Shown one piece after another: positions 1 through 10,997 of a stretch of 64,000 nucleotides of DNA (the first letter of the stretch is position 1; each line of letters begins with the position of its first letter). Where the stretch lies: assembly GCF_030272615.1 (NCBI RefSeq), contig NC_081406.1, forward strand, positions 402,268,939 to 402,332,938, read 5' to 3'. This DNA is from Cryptomeria japonica (Eukaryota; Streptophyta; Pinopsida; Cupressales; Cupressaceae). Both the position numbers and the translations under genes were made by a program. Under the pieces are notes generated by a model that saw only the letters and a list, made by a program, of their open reading frames with translations, had not been told where the DNA came from and made no database searches.

Positions 1-1690
1 GCAGATGAAATAGAAGAGGATGTTGTGCTTAACTGGCTCTTTAAGGAAAATAGTCCAAATGAGGAGGTACGAAATTGTGAGATTTCCTCAAACCAATATG
101 GTCATGGTTACAAAATGATTCAGCGCATGGGGTACTCAGGTACTGGTCCTTTGGGAAAACAAAAAGGTATTACTGAACCAATTTATCTACAAACCAAATC
201 CACACATGATAAGGCTCGACTGGGATACAATCTGAAAAAGACATCAGAACAAAAACATGTTTCTAAGTCTAAGTGCTTGAAAAATATATCGCCTTTAACA
301 TTACATGAAGCAGACACTAAACAAAAAAAAGTAGAGTGTAGAAAAGAGAAAGAGGAATCAACAGTCAAGAAAGAAGAAATAGTCAGTGCTCAAGCTTCGA
401 TGGTATCAGCTACGATAATACAAGAAGTTGAGGTTTCTGAGGATATAAGAGATGAAATGGTAAGAATCAGAGAATTGTTTGCACCATTAAAAGTTCTAGT
501 CACATATACTGGCAGGCAACAAGTAGATGATTCATAGACTGATTCAAATGAGCATGAATGGGGTCCTGACTATCTTTCAGACACATCCACTACAAAAACT
601 CTAGAAGAATCTAGTGGTCTCATAGATGATACTCAAGAGTTGATGTGCATAAAAATAGAGAAGGAAATACAAGAAATTAGACAAAAGAGGCAAGCAAATT
701 ATGAACAAGGATTGAAAGAAGGAAGAATACCAAAAAGCTTCTCATCTATGTGCCCTTATCCTAAAATAGAACAAATCAGTTATAGTACTACACAAGAAGA
801 GTTGGAAGCTAAAAAAAAGAACCAGTCATCAGTCCAGAAGAAGCTGAATGGAGTAGATGACAACAAATCACAGAAACAATGAGATCATGTCAACAGGTGT
901 GTCAGATACAAATGACAAATGAACTACAACATGAAGGAACTTGTAGCATTAAAGATGTTAGTATTGATACCATACATATTCTTACTAAATCACCTGAAAG
1001 AGACTTGGAAACTTCATCCAATGACTCTGATGACTCTGAAGATAGGCTTATTCATGATGATACCCACTCAGCCTTAAATTCTGAATCATCTGATACAAAC
1101 AATGAAAAGTTGCCTACTAGTCTTATTGCTATTAAATCATGATATGACGTCCAGTCTGGCATAGTAAATGACATTACAAGTATGTCTATTGGATTAGATC
1201 AATTAAATATTAACGTGAACTTTAATAATCATGATCTGACTCTTCCTAGTCTCAAGACACTTACACAAGGTATCATTCTAGAACTTGACTTTTCGATCTG
1301 CAACTATGATAACAATACCGTGAACGCTCTTGAACCTATCCAAAATTTGTCCTTAGTACATCCTGAATTGATTGACTGTACTTTAGAGAATCAACCCATG
1401 GATATACCTACTTTTGCCAATGACTATACATTATCCTATTATCTCAATGCAGTCAAACCTATAAACTCTTCCACCAGTGAACAGGGTGAAAATATGACTG
1501 AAGTGGATATCAAGTATCTTAGTCACAAAAATAAGAAAAATAAAAATAAAAGATCTGATGGCGAAAACCATATTGTGGCAGTGTCAGAATCTAAAAAAGA
1601 GAAAATAAAGGACATACCTAAAGGTGAAAACCTATTTGAGGCGCCTGAAGGTGAGATACTTGGTATATTACCCAGTCATTTTTAGGAGCG
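1..1690 (+). pseudogene. Tat polyprotein segment with G-patch, between protease and RT
   Basis: The reading frame enters from outside the window. At about 100-190 the translation has the glycine pattern of a G-patch (GYKMIQRMGYSGTGPLG), an RNA-binding motif that sits after the protease in some plant Ty3/gypsy polyproteins. The rest, to 1690, is a hydrophilic, lysine- and glutamate-rich linker with no further domain I recognise. Stops interrupt at about 537, 882 and 1142, and the ORF pieces change frame. It ends about 10 bases before the first RT-like residues. The G-patch call is firm by pattern; the linker assignment rests on its position between G-patch and RT. Confidence 0.7.
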
Positions 1691-1700
1691 GTCTTCCATA

Positions 1701-2329
1701 TTGATTGAGCCAACTCAGCCAGTGAATATTAGGAATCAAGAGACACAAGAAATCATTCATGTAGCTCAATCACTATCAACAGAAGAATTGAAAGAGTTCA
1801 CTCAACTATTCTCAGAAAAGAAAATAAGCTTCGCATGGACGTACTCTGATATGCCAGGCTTGGATCCTGATCTCATTATGCACCATCTCTCAATCACGCC
1901 AGGAGTAAAACCAGTTAATCAAAAACTCCGTAAGATGCACCCACATGTAGCATTATTGGTCAAAGCTGAACTAGAGAAACTGCTCAAAGATGGATTTATC
2001 AGAGCAATAGATTATGCTGAATGGATTTCCAACATAGTGCCTATGTCAAAGGCAGATAAATCTATCAGAGTTTGTACATATTTTAGAGATCTCAACAAAG
2101 CATGTCCAAAAGATGACTTTCCATTGCCAAATATTGATATGATAGATGACATGACAACTAGGTATGAGATGTACTCACTAATGGATGGATTTTCTGGCTA
2201 CAATCAGATTAAAATCGCTCTTGGAGATCAAGAAAAGACATATTTCACCTGTGCGTGGGGAACCTTTTGCTGGAACGTCATGCCATTTGGGTTAAAGAAC
2301 ATAGGGGTGACCTATCAAAGAGAAGTTAC
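1701..2329 (+). pseudogene. Tat reverse transcriptase, N-terminal part
   Basis: The open stretch holds the typical Ty3/gypsy RT start: a conserved leader (SITPGVKPVNQKLRKMHP), then KAELEKLLKDGFIR, the VCTYFRDLNKACPKDDFPLPN block, LMDGFSGYNQIKI with the first catalytic aspartate, and the WNVMPFGLKN block. In the family this enzyme copies element RNA into cDNA in cytoplasmic particles. It breaks off after the GVTYQRE motif, where a solo LTR starts at 2330; translation resumes with the expected next block (TTIFYDMMHNNMEDYVDD) at about 3150. Removing the insert and one copy of the duplicated gttac restores the frame, so both halves were one gene. Confidence 0.9.
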
Positions 2330-3144
2330 TGTTAGGATTCCCACAGATACTGAGAAAGGGGGGTGAATCAGTATCTAACTGGTGATAAGAATTTTCTAAG
2401 TTAAAACATGCAGAACATAAAATAACAGTATACCCGTATGCAAGAATTAATGCAATAAACAGAATCAAAAACATCCACATGAAAAGAACACCATAACATA
2501 AGATGTTTAACGAGGAAACCCGGTGTGGGAAAAACCTCGGTGGGATTTGTGACCCACAATATTCACTTACTAGCCAATAAGAGAATATTACTTATAATAG
2601 GGGCCTGCACATGCAGGAAGGCCAACTGCCTAGAGTTCACTGCTCAATGAGAAGTCACACTGACTTACAATAAGGATTATACTAATCCAATGACTTGTAC
2701 TACTTTACAATAGCATCTCCAATGCTAGATTCAATATTGGTTCTTTCTCTATTCTTTACATATACCCTTGACCTATATTTCGCACATTAGGTCTGCCTAA
2801 TAATTTTATTTATACTTGCTAGATTACCTCTCTAAATGTCTACAATGATCTCCTTTATATACAAGAGTCATTTTACAATTTGCCAAGTCGGATTACAATA
2901 ATAAACAAAATACTACATATCAAAAATCCTGTCGGCCTCTATGCTGGTATACATCTTTTCTTTTGTGCCGGTGTTGGTGCCGGTGCCGGTGTAGAGTGAT
3001 CTTGTTGATGTGGGTGCACTGCCTTGTCTGTGTAAAGCTTTGCTCGTATGATGTCTTGCCGGTGCCATAGGATTGCAAGGTTGCCATCAATGACATAACC
3101 TTCAATCACATACAATGTCTCATTGGAGTGTCCATATGCCAATA
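2330..3144 (-). mobile_element. Solo LTR (copia-like) inserted in the Tat RT, minus orientation
   Basis: An 815-base insert splits the RT. It is flanked by gttac at 2325-2329 and 3145-3149, a clean 5-bp TSD. Read on minus it begins tattggcatatggac (normal tgttggca, one start base mutated) and ends with a C-tract block (gattcacccccctttctcag) and cctaaca. That ending closely resembles the LTR ends at 46954 and 57237. There is no internal PBS, gag or pol, so it is a solo LTR left by LTR-LTR recombination. ORF-like stretches inside it have no family resemblance and are not called. Confidence 0.85.
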
Positions 3145-3149
3145 GTTAC

Positions 3150-4020
3150 AACTATCTTTTATGACATGATGCATAATAATATGGAAGATTATGTTGATGA
3201 CACCTTAGTGAAGACTATGAAAAGATCAATGCATATTGAAGAGTTAGGTCCTATACTTGGCAGAATGGAAAAGTTCAAGCTCTAATTAAATCCAAAGAAG
3301 TGTGCATTCGGAGTGACATCTGGTAAACTACTTGGCTACATCATTTCAAAGAAGGGAATCGAGGTTGATCCTGAGAAGGTCCAAGCTATAATGGAAATGT
3401 TGCCTCCAAAGAACATTAGTCAAATGAGAAGTCTACAAGGATGTCTCCAATCCATTAGAAGATTCATTTCTCAGCTAGCAGACAAGGCTCAACCTTTTAC
3501 AAAAGTATTGAGAAAAGGAATAATATACAACTAGGATCAGCAGTGTGAACAACATCTTTAGCAGATAAAAGAGTACCTATCTAATCCACCAATATTGATG
3601 CCACCTATTCAGGGTAAGCCACTAATCTTATATATATCAGCAACTAATTCATCATTTGGGGCACTTCTAGCACAACAAGATGACAACAAAAAGGAAAGAG
3701 CTATTTATTACATCAGCAGGACATTGGTGTCTTATGAAATGAGCTACAGTATAATAGAAAAAGCATGCTTGGCATTAGTCTTTCCATCATAGAAACTAAG
3801 GCACTATATGCTAGTACATTTAGTCAAGTTGGTGGCCAAAATCAATCCACTCAAGTATCTTCTTAATAAAGCAACACTCACCGGAAGATTGGCGAAATGG
3901 GTTATGATCCTTATAGAGTTTGACATTGAATATGTGGAACGCAAAGTCATAAAAGGATAGGTAATTGCTGATCAACTTGCTAAAGCTCCACTTGACGATA
4001 CTCAACCACTACACATTGAG
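3150..4020 (+). pseudogene. Tat RT C-terminal part and first RNase H
   Basis: After the solo LTR the frame resumes with the RT catalytic YVDD box (MEDYVDDTLVKT, about 3183), followed by the thumb/connection (GKLLGYIISKKGIEVDPEK and SLQGCLQSIRRFISQLADKA). From about 3535 comes a gypsy-type RNase H (LILYISATNSSFGALLAQ, ERAIYYISRTLVSYEMSYS). Stops occur near 3285, 3534, 3792 and 3960. The YVDD residues are intact, but the RNase H aspartate expected in the first strand appears replaced (ISATNSS where the family has a D-x-S pattern). The segment belongs to the same polyprotein as the RT start at 1701. Confidence 0.85.
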
Positions 4021-4061
4021 TTCCCAGATGAATCAATAATGAATCTTACTCAACAACCCTA

Positions 4062-4557
4062 GAAGATGTTCTTCGATGGTTCCTTTACTCAAAATGGTTC
4101 AGGTGCTGGCATATTATTCATTACTCCTTAGAAGTATTCAATTTCAAAGTCTTATAAGATTATATTCCCTTGCACAAACAACATTGCAGAATATGAAGGT
4201 TTGGTGAATGGGATAAAACTAGCTATTGAATGGAAGGTTGTTGAATTACATGTCTACGGAGATTCTCAGCTGGTCATCAATCAGATCAATGATACATATC
4301 AAAATCAAATGAGAAATTGATGCCTTACAAGAGGATGGTGGACGATATCAAGAAGTACTTTGCTTTTGTATCATTCCAACAGATTCCTAGATCAGTGAAC
4401 AGAGCAGCAGATGCTATGGCCACCTTGGCATCTATACCTGAGTTACAGGAGTCCAATTTTCACTTTGATTTCCTGGTGGAAGAGTTATATTACCCCACTT
4501 ATGATTCTCCTAAGACCCAAATAGTCTATTTTATTATTGGACATGACTCATCCTGAT
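4062..4557 (+). pseudogene. Second (archaeal/plant-type) RNase H of the Tat element
   Basis: The translation shows MFFDGSFTQNGSGAGILF, then NNIAEYEGLVNGIKLAIE, then VYGDSQLVINQIN. These are the D-G-S, E-Y-E and G-D-S motifs of a second RNase H, of the kind Tat elements carry after the retroviral-type one; the catalytic D, E and D are all visible. Stops interrupt at about 4130 and 4318, and the C-terminal part (IPRSVNRAADAMATLA) is shifted in frame. In the family this domain is thought to remove the RNA strand during reverse transcription. Its presence between RNase H 1 and integrase decides the Tat assignment. Confidence 0.88.
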
Positions 4558-4559
4558 AC

Positions 4560-5812
4560 AACCACATCTATTCCTATCTATGCGATCAAATTATCCCTGA
4601 AAACCTTACTCGTAATGAGAAAAGAAACCTAACTCGGAATGCTTCGTGGTATGTTATCATAGCTAATGATTTATTTAGATCAGGTTTGGATGGTACAATG
4701 TTTAGATGTCTAGAAATTGAAGAATCTAAACATGCATTATTGGAAGTCCATGAAGGTATTTGTGGATCTCATTCAAAAGGTTTTACTTTAGCTCGAAAAC
4801 TATTACGGGGCTGGCTACTATTGGCCAGATATGGAAAAAGATGCCATAAAATTTGCTAAGACTTGTGAGAAATGTCAGCTTCATGGAAATCTCATACATG
4901 CCCCGGCAAGGGACCTCATACCATTTATAACACACTGGCCTTTTCAGCAATGGGCCTTTGATCTCATTGGTCAGATATATCTGGCTTCATCCAACGGACA
5001 TAAATTCATCATAACCACCACTGACTATTTCACCAAGTGGGTAGAGGTAGTTCCGCTCACCAAAGCAACTGGTAAACAAGTCGCCTTGTTCATCCTAAAC
5101 TATATCATTTGCAGGTATGGGATACCTTCGTCCATCATGACTGATAATGGAGGACAATTCAAGAATAAAGATCTAGACGAGATTTGTGAGAAATTCAAAA
5201 TAAAGCAACACTGGGCATCAGTATATTACCCTCAAGGTAATGGACAAGCTGAGGCATCTAACAAAAACCTACTGACTATCTTGCACAAAACAGTGAACAA
5301 CTCTGGGAAGGATTGGCATCTGCAACTCAATCCTGCACTATGGGCTTATAGAACCAGTATCAGAACACCTACTGGGGCTACACCTTTCTCTTTGGTGTAT
5401 GGGTCCGAAGTAGTATTACCTATTGAAGTAGAAATACCATCTCTAAGAGTTTCATTGCAAGGTCTTGTTACTGATGAAGATCATAGAATATCTAGATTGT
5501 AAGAACTCGAATTGTTGGATGAGCATCAGCAAGTGACATTTGATCATCTCAGAGTGTATCAGAAGAGAATGTCCAGAGGATATAACAAGAAGGTTCAACA
5601 AAGAAAATTTCAAGTTGGTGACCTAGTTCTAAGAGAAAATCTAAAAAATCAATAGCTTCACCACAATAAAGGGAAGTTTGAACCCAACTGGCTAGGTCCC
5701 TACATTGTTACTGTAGCATACGGCTTTGGTGCCTATCAACTCTGAAACTTGGAAGGAGAACAACTCTGTGAACCGATTAACACCATCCACTTGAAGAAAT
5801 TCTTCGCTTAGC
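4560..5812 (+). pseudogene. Tat integrase
   Basis: The zinc-binding region is visible as HALLEVHEGICGSH at about 4734-4775 and CEKCQLH at about 4867, with a frameshift between them. The catalytic core follows: WAFDLIGQIY (first D, about 4953), MTDNGGQFKNKD (second D, about 5139) and GNGQAEASNKNLL (E, about 5240). The C-terminal region (KVQQRKFQVGDLVLREN, WLGPYIV, INTIHLKKFF) runs to a stop near 5810, with three internal stops. There is no chromodomain. In the family integrase inserts cDNA into the genome; this copy could not encode a full protein. Confidence 0.88.
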
Positions 5813-5834
5813 ACTCTTTGCTCCAACAAACATG

Positions 5835-6066
5835 TAAAGGTGAAAAAAGTCCTAAAAAAATCCTAAAAATCAGAAAGAGTCCCGAAAAAAAAATCCTAAA
5901 AATCAGAAAAAGTCCAAAAAAAGAAAAAAAAGAAAAAAAAGAAAAGAAAGAAAAAAATATATAAAGAGAGAAATTGCCCTGGTGAAAACCTGGTAAACAG
6001 GCACCTTGGTTAAAAAAAAAAGGAATCTCTGCCAGTAGGTGAAAACCTGGCAAATAGGCACCTCTT
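5835..6066 (+). repeat. A-rich tandem repeats after the Tat integrase
   Basis: Two short repeat families follow the pol stop. From about 5840 to 5925 the unit (cctaaaaatcagaaagagtc) recurs with variation, then degenerates into an aaaagaaa run to about 5960. From about 5975 to 6066 a second unit (ggtgaaaacctgg) with an adjoining cag-gcacc block occurs twice. No coding potential is supported; the long minus-strand ORF over this tract is low-complexity Phe/Ser and is a by-product. Confidence 0.75.
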
Positions 6067-7430
6067 GTACTCAAGCGCTCCATCTATCAACACAACATTG
6101 GTATTTCCCGCTTTCAAGCATCTTTTGCTTTCGCTTGTACATATTTTTAGTCACTTTTGTGACATCCTGGTTCGTTGGAATCCTCATGACTTGAAACTGA
6201 TCAATGTTCTAGTCTTAGGCTACTCAACAGAGCACATTACATATCCTAAGTAGTGTCAACCAAGTCATTCTTCCGTCAGTGAAACTTGGTCATCCACTCT
6301 GAGTCAATCACCTGTCTCCTAACTACCAAAGAGTTTATCACTGAATTCACAAGCAAAACAACATAATGGAAAACAATCACTAAACAGTTTGAGCTATGAA
6401 TGAAAATTTTCTTTGTATGTTGTCTTTTATATTAATTTTTTATTATTGTCCCTCTGAGTAACTCGAGGAAGTCTATTGTGACTAAGAGGAGAAAGGATTG
6501 GGGGCATAATATTTTCTTTGTTTTCTACTTGTAGGAATGATCCTGATGATCTAGAAACATATAAATTAGCTGGGTGTCTGTGATAAGAGCCTTCACATTA
6601 AGGTGAAATTGCCTCACATACCTCAACTCCGCTTATTTGTATGCTACAGGGAGGTCTATATCATTTCTTTGTCTATTTTGAGGGAATTTCTTTATGATGC
6701 AATCCGGGTCCCTATGAAATCTTTCCAAGGATATGAACGAAAAAAGGGTCATTACGGACAAGATAATTAAAATTGCACATTGAAAGGAAAGGAACTCTAA
6801 CCTGCCTGTTGTGTTCGTTATGCTCAATGATGAATCTTAAGTATTTTAAATCTAGTGACTAGGTTTAGGTTGCATTTTGCACATCATTTTGCATATAATT
6901 TTGCATTTTTGTGAAACTAGAGTGATTTCGGTATAGTAATAGTCTCTTTATCTTCTGAATGAGAGTTGAAAGCATCATCATTTCTTATGCTAAGTGGTCT
7001 ATTTATCATTATTTCTCCGATTGAGTACTTGTGTTTTGAGATGTTTAGCTGCATACATAACATTTCATATAGATTCATTCATTTCATTATTATTCATTTA
7101 CATTGATCTTATTACATAGAAAAACAAAAAAATTGCATTACTCATTACTCATTTTCATTCATTTATTTGCATATGAAAGGAAACCAAAATATAGACATCC
7201 ATATTGATTTGCATTACATACATTCATGCTGAAATAAATGCATACATATAGAATAAAGCATATAGAAACATCTCATAGTCGATCGACACAAGTACAATGA
7301 CATCAAAATAGATCTCGTATATATATAATGTCAAGTATGAGAGTACAAAATGATGTCCAATGACATATACAAACTCCCATCAGAGAAAGAATCTTATAGG
7401 CTACAAAAAATGGGTGTGTCTACAAAAAAA
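6067..7430 (+). other. Tat spacer between pol and antisense ORF, no gene seen
   Basis: About 1.4 kb of A+T-rich DNA. Open stretches here are short and have no family resemblance. The region is part of the long untranslated segment that Tat elements carry between pol and the 3' LTR. Confidence 0.6.
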
Positions 7431-7439
7431 ATGAATCAT

Positions 7440-9260
7440 CTAGCTTGCGCCCTCTCCCTCATCGCCTAGTGGAGGAGCAGGAGCCTGATGTCCAGAATCC
7501 TGTCGAGGTGCTCGTGCTCCCTTTGATCTAGCCATATACTGTGAATAGGGTTGCACCTACTGTGCAACAGGAACTGCGACACTATATGTCACCACATAAT
7601 ATGCAGCCCTACTGCTCTAGAGAAGCACCTCCTGTCGTAGAGACTCTATCTCTGCTCTTGACTCTGCTCTTAATGCTATGATCTGGCGATCACGCTCAGC
7701 CCTAACCTCGACCAGCTGTTGGTCTCACTCCTCCAGCTGAGTCTGAGCCACTATCAACTGTGACTGCAGCTCTACAAGACGTGCTCTCATCGACCGTCCC
7801 GTGTCAGCCCCCTACTCTCTCGCAGGCTCTCTGCCACCATCTCCACTGCCATCTCCACTTGTGGCTCCACCCTACTCATCCCACCACTATCGGAACTACC
7901 TAGGAGCTGCTCACTCCTCTTTTCCACCACCCAACCTCATGCCTACTCTCCCAAGGGATCCACCCTCACCCCTCTGTTGTCCAACATCAATTGGCACCCC
8001 ACTGCTGCTAGCACCAGGATCACCACTAGTCTGTCATGGAGCCTCTGATCTCTGTGCCTATCCCTACCTCTAGCCCTATCCTTGTGCCGGTGCGGGGGCA
8101 TTATCCTCCACATCCTCAATATGAGGAGCCTGCTCTCCTAGATCTGTAAACTGTGGGAAAGGATGCTACTGAAAATAATCTCTATACTAGGGCAATAACC
8201 CCGCATCTACTATATCATCCAGGTAATCCCACCTCAAGTGATGTAAACATGTCAGCTCCTTCATCGCTAAAGCATAGGATAGCCTAGGTGACCATCCCTG
8301 TCTCTCCTCATCAGCATATCAAGCATATGTTGTATACTCCTGAGAGATCCCCTGATGCCGGTCATACTACCTCATCACTCGTGAAATGACTAATCGCTCC
8401 ACAACAGTCTGTGACCTCCCAATCAGTGGGCGTGTAACAAATAGGTCTCTGCGAACCGTCCACCAGTCATCCCATGACTCCAACCCTTTGTATGGTCTCC
8501 ATATGACAACTATTAGATCATCGAGCTGTCGTCTCCAGAAGTCTATCTTGCCCAGATGGGGCTACGTAATATATCCGGCATACCTATAAATAATCGGCTG
8601 CCCTAGCTCTCTGCTATCATCAACTATCAGCCAACAAATAGGAAGGTGCTTCCAAGCCCACACCTGTAAAATGTACACCCCAGTGGCCATGCTCCACCCA
8701 TCTTTGTATACGATCTCATGCATCTCTCAGTACATGTGGGCCAATAAACAAGAGCCCCAGCCAAGTCTCTGAGGGGTCTCTATCAACCTCTCCAATATCC
8801 ATCCCCATCCGCTCTAGAAACCCTATTGCCCTCTATCTGGCATCAAAAAGCAACCAATGAAACCTGCTAGGACATATACCAGCAGAGACTCCTCACTGTA
8901 CCTGCTCATCAATATATCCCAACTCATGGAACGAGTCAAGATATTGGGATCCCTGAATACATTCCTAAGAGCCTGTAGTCTAGGTAATAATGCAATATCA
9001 TAATCCACCTTATCCCCAGCAAAAGGGATACGAAGGATCCTGTACACATCCTCGGGAGTGATAGTCAACTCCCCAACTGGCAAATGAAAGGTATTTTTCT
9101 CCGAATGAAAATGCTCAACCAATGTCGTGAGCATCCCGTGGTTCACACAGATATCAAGTAATCACAATAAATGAGTCAAGCCGCATAAATCAACATGAGC
9201 CTGCTCAACCTCAAATAGATGACGAACTAATGCCATCGTAGGTGGATATACACATCGGAA
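7440..9260 (-). pseudogene. Antisense ORF with plant mobile domain (PMD/MAIN-like), broken
   Basis: On the minus strand, opposite to pol, the translation from about 9260 downwards reads as a plant mobile domain: HGMLTTLVEHFHSEKNTFHL, PVGELTITPEDVYRILRIPF, then after a stop LGWGSCLLAHMY, EMHEIVYKDGWSM and YILQVWAWKHLPICW. The PMD family occurs in MAIN-type host proteins and in transposons. The C-terminal third (about 8100-7440) is Ser/Pro/Arg-rich and low in complexity. Several stops interrupt it (for example near 9170, 8820 and 8730). It lies between integrase and the 3' LTR, the position where Tat elements are known to carry antisense ORFs, and its repeats and PPT neighbours belong to the Tat element. 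Its role is unknown. The domain call is from remembered family pattern. Confidence 0.7.
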
Positions 9261-9404
9261 GAGCACAAGAGGTAATCAAACCTACAAAAAACCCAACAAC
9301 GATCATCAAAAAACATTCCAAATGAGCCTACAAGAGAAGTTAAACATCACGCAAATCCAAATAAGTCAAATGCAAAATCAAAATTTCATGTTTACACTTT
9401 CAAA

Positions 9405-9655
9405 AATTATCACTCTTTCGAACGACAAAACACAGTCAAGAAGCATCTCGTACGAATCAAGAATGGCTCTCGTACGAGAAAACAACCTCAAACGACAATT
9501 TAATAGACTTAGCATGAAAAAATGGTCTTTTAACCAACCTGTCATACGACACAAGGGTGGACTCCGTATGACAAAACTAGTAGGCTCAAACGAAAAAAGA
9601 TTTTTTGCTAGTTTCTCGTATGAGACATGATCCTGTCCCACACGATAAAACGTGA
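9405..9655. repeat. Cluster of cgtacga-type palindromes upstream of the antisense ORF
   Basis: At spacings of roughly 20-40 bases the tract repeats variants of a self-complementary core: ctcgtacgaatc (about 9449), ctctcgtacgagaaa (about 9468), gtcatacgacac (about 9541), tccgtatgacaaa (about 9561), ctcgtatgagac (about 9616) and cacacgataaaacg (about 9639). One copy, tctcgtacgaga, is a perfect 12-base palindrome. The cluster sits just upstream of the antisense ORF start. Function is not shown by the sequence; protein-binding sites of an antisense promoter are one possibility. Confidence 0.6.
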
Positions 9656-10374
9656 TGCTCGAGCCAAAACCCGTGAAAAACGTGACAAATCAACAAAAAA
9701 ATTCAAAATTGGAAACATAAAGAGGCTTAAGATCGATCACTTACCGCTGGCTTGTAGTTTCGGGGTCGATTATGTCTTCTCTGGCACTCAAATCGATGCT
9801 GATAAGTAGGGACCACCATTTTTCTTTGCAGAAGGCTTTTTGAATTTTCAAACTTGGAGGGTTAAAATGATTTGAAAATGACACTTTCATCCTATATATA
9901 GCCTAAAACCTAATTTATCAACTTGCTCTGATGGTTATGAAAATTGTACCCTTAGCTAATTTTCCTGCTCTGAAATCAAAATTCAAGATCATTTTGCTAG
10001 TCAATTTCACAATTTTGACCACTTTGCACTCTTTTCATCAAATGCTCATTCTTTCTTCAAATTGCGCTCAAATTCCAATGCTAAATCTTACTTCAATTTC
10101 ATTCTACACATCAACATTTCGATCAACTCTACGCTCAATTTCTCATCAATCAACGCCAAAATTTTCAAAAAAAAAAATCCTCAGAATCAATTTGTGCTCA
10201 AATAACTTATTTTCGCCAAACAATTGCCTATAATCAAGTACCCTCATTATCTTTCGATTTCGCTCCCGAGGGGGCATATTTGTGACCTTATGACTTCACA
10301 TCTCACAAGTCGAGAAAATTTTTCAAATCTTCATCAAAAGTCGAGCAAAATCTTTTCAACTAAAGAAAATCAAT

Positions 10375-10960
10375 CCTTATTGCTAAGGGGCATCTCAGCT
10401 TCATCGCTTCACATCAAGTTGAGATCTCTCGATCATTTGAATCAAATCAATTGCTAGGGGCATATCAGTTTCATCACTTCAAATCAAGCTAATATTTGTC
10501 TTTCATCTGAATTAATCTCTTAACGTTAATCAGTTTCATCGCTTCAAATCAAGCTGATTATTCGTTTAAGCTTAATCAAAAGTTTCAAGAGTATCTTTGA
10601 TCACACTAAATCTAAGCAGGTGTTTAGTATTCATTTCTTGATCAAGCTAAATGGTTTATTCTTTGCTCATCATGTCTTGATCAATCAAGTTCAAGATTGA
10701 TTTTTATCATCACTCACTGCATCTAAGATCAATCAAGTTCTAGATCAGTAAGATCCGCTTCTTGATCAATCAAGTTCAAGTTTGGTATCTTTGTTTTCTA
10801 TCGTTCCTCAGTTCAATCAAGTTTGGGATCGGTATCACTTTAATCAAACTTCATTCAGCTTTGTTGCTTCGAATCAAGCTAAACACCTGGCTCTTCATCT
10901 AGTTCATGATCAATCAAGTTCAGAACTGGCATCTCCTAGACATTGCACATTCTTTGAACC
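10375..10960. repeat. Hairpin-forming imperfect repeats upstream of the Tat PPT
   Basis: A unit with inverted ends recurs: atctcagcttcatcgcttc followed by caagttgagat (about 10392-10426); atcagtttcatcacttcaaa followed by tcaagctaat (about 10465-10494); atcagtttcatcgcttcaaa followed by tcaagctgat (about 10529-10560); and a diverged copy at about 10855-10885. Each has ends that pair (for example atcagtttc with aagctgat) around a short loop. Mixed in are copies of tcttgatcaatcaagttcaa (about 10674, 10760, 10905). There is no ORF; the array ends about 25 bases before the PPT. Confidence 0.65.
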
Positions 10961-10983
10961 AATGCACTGCTCGCACATTAATT

Positions 10984-10997
10984 CAAAGAGGGGCAAA
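10984..10997 (+). other. Polypurine tract (PPT) of the Tat element
   Basis: The purine-rich run caaagaggggcaaa directly precedes the LTR start tgtaatacc. The same tract, with one more A, precedes the Tat LTR at 31642. PPTs prime plus-strand DNA synthesis, so this fixes the element's orientation and the LTR start. Confidence 0.85.

Noticed and set aside
2920-3142. Two His/Gln-rich minus ORFs
   Set aside because: They lie in the solo LTR over a cggtgccggtg repeat and differ only by frame.
5808-6083. Minus-strand ORF with Phe/Ser repeats
   Set aside because: Produced by the aaaagaaa tract after the Tat integrase.
7801-8073. Plus-strand Pro/Ser-rich ORF
   Set aside because: Lies opposite the low-complexity C-terminal part of the antisense PMD ORF; no family resemblance.
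9931-10457. Plus-strand ORFs of 77-100 codons in the Tat spacer
   Set aside because: They overlap the hairpin repeats and have Ser/Phe/Leu-rich composition without any motif.
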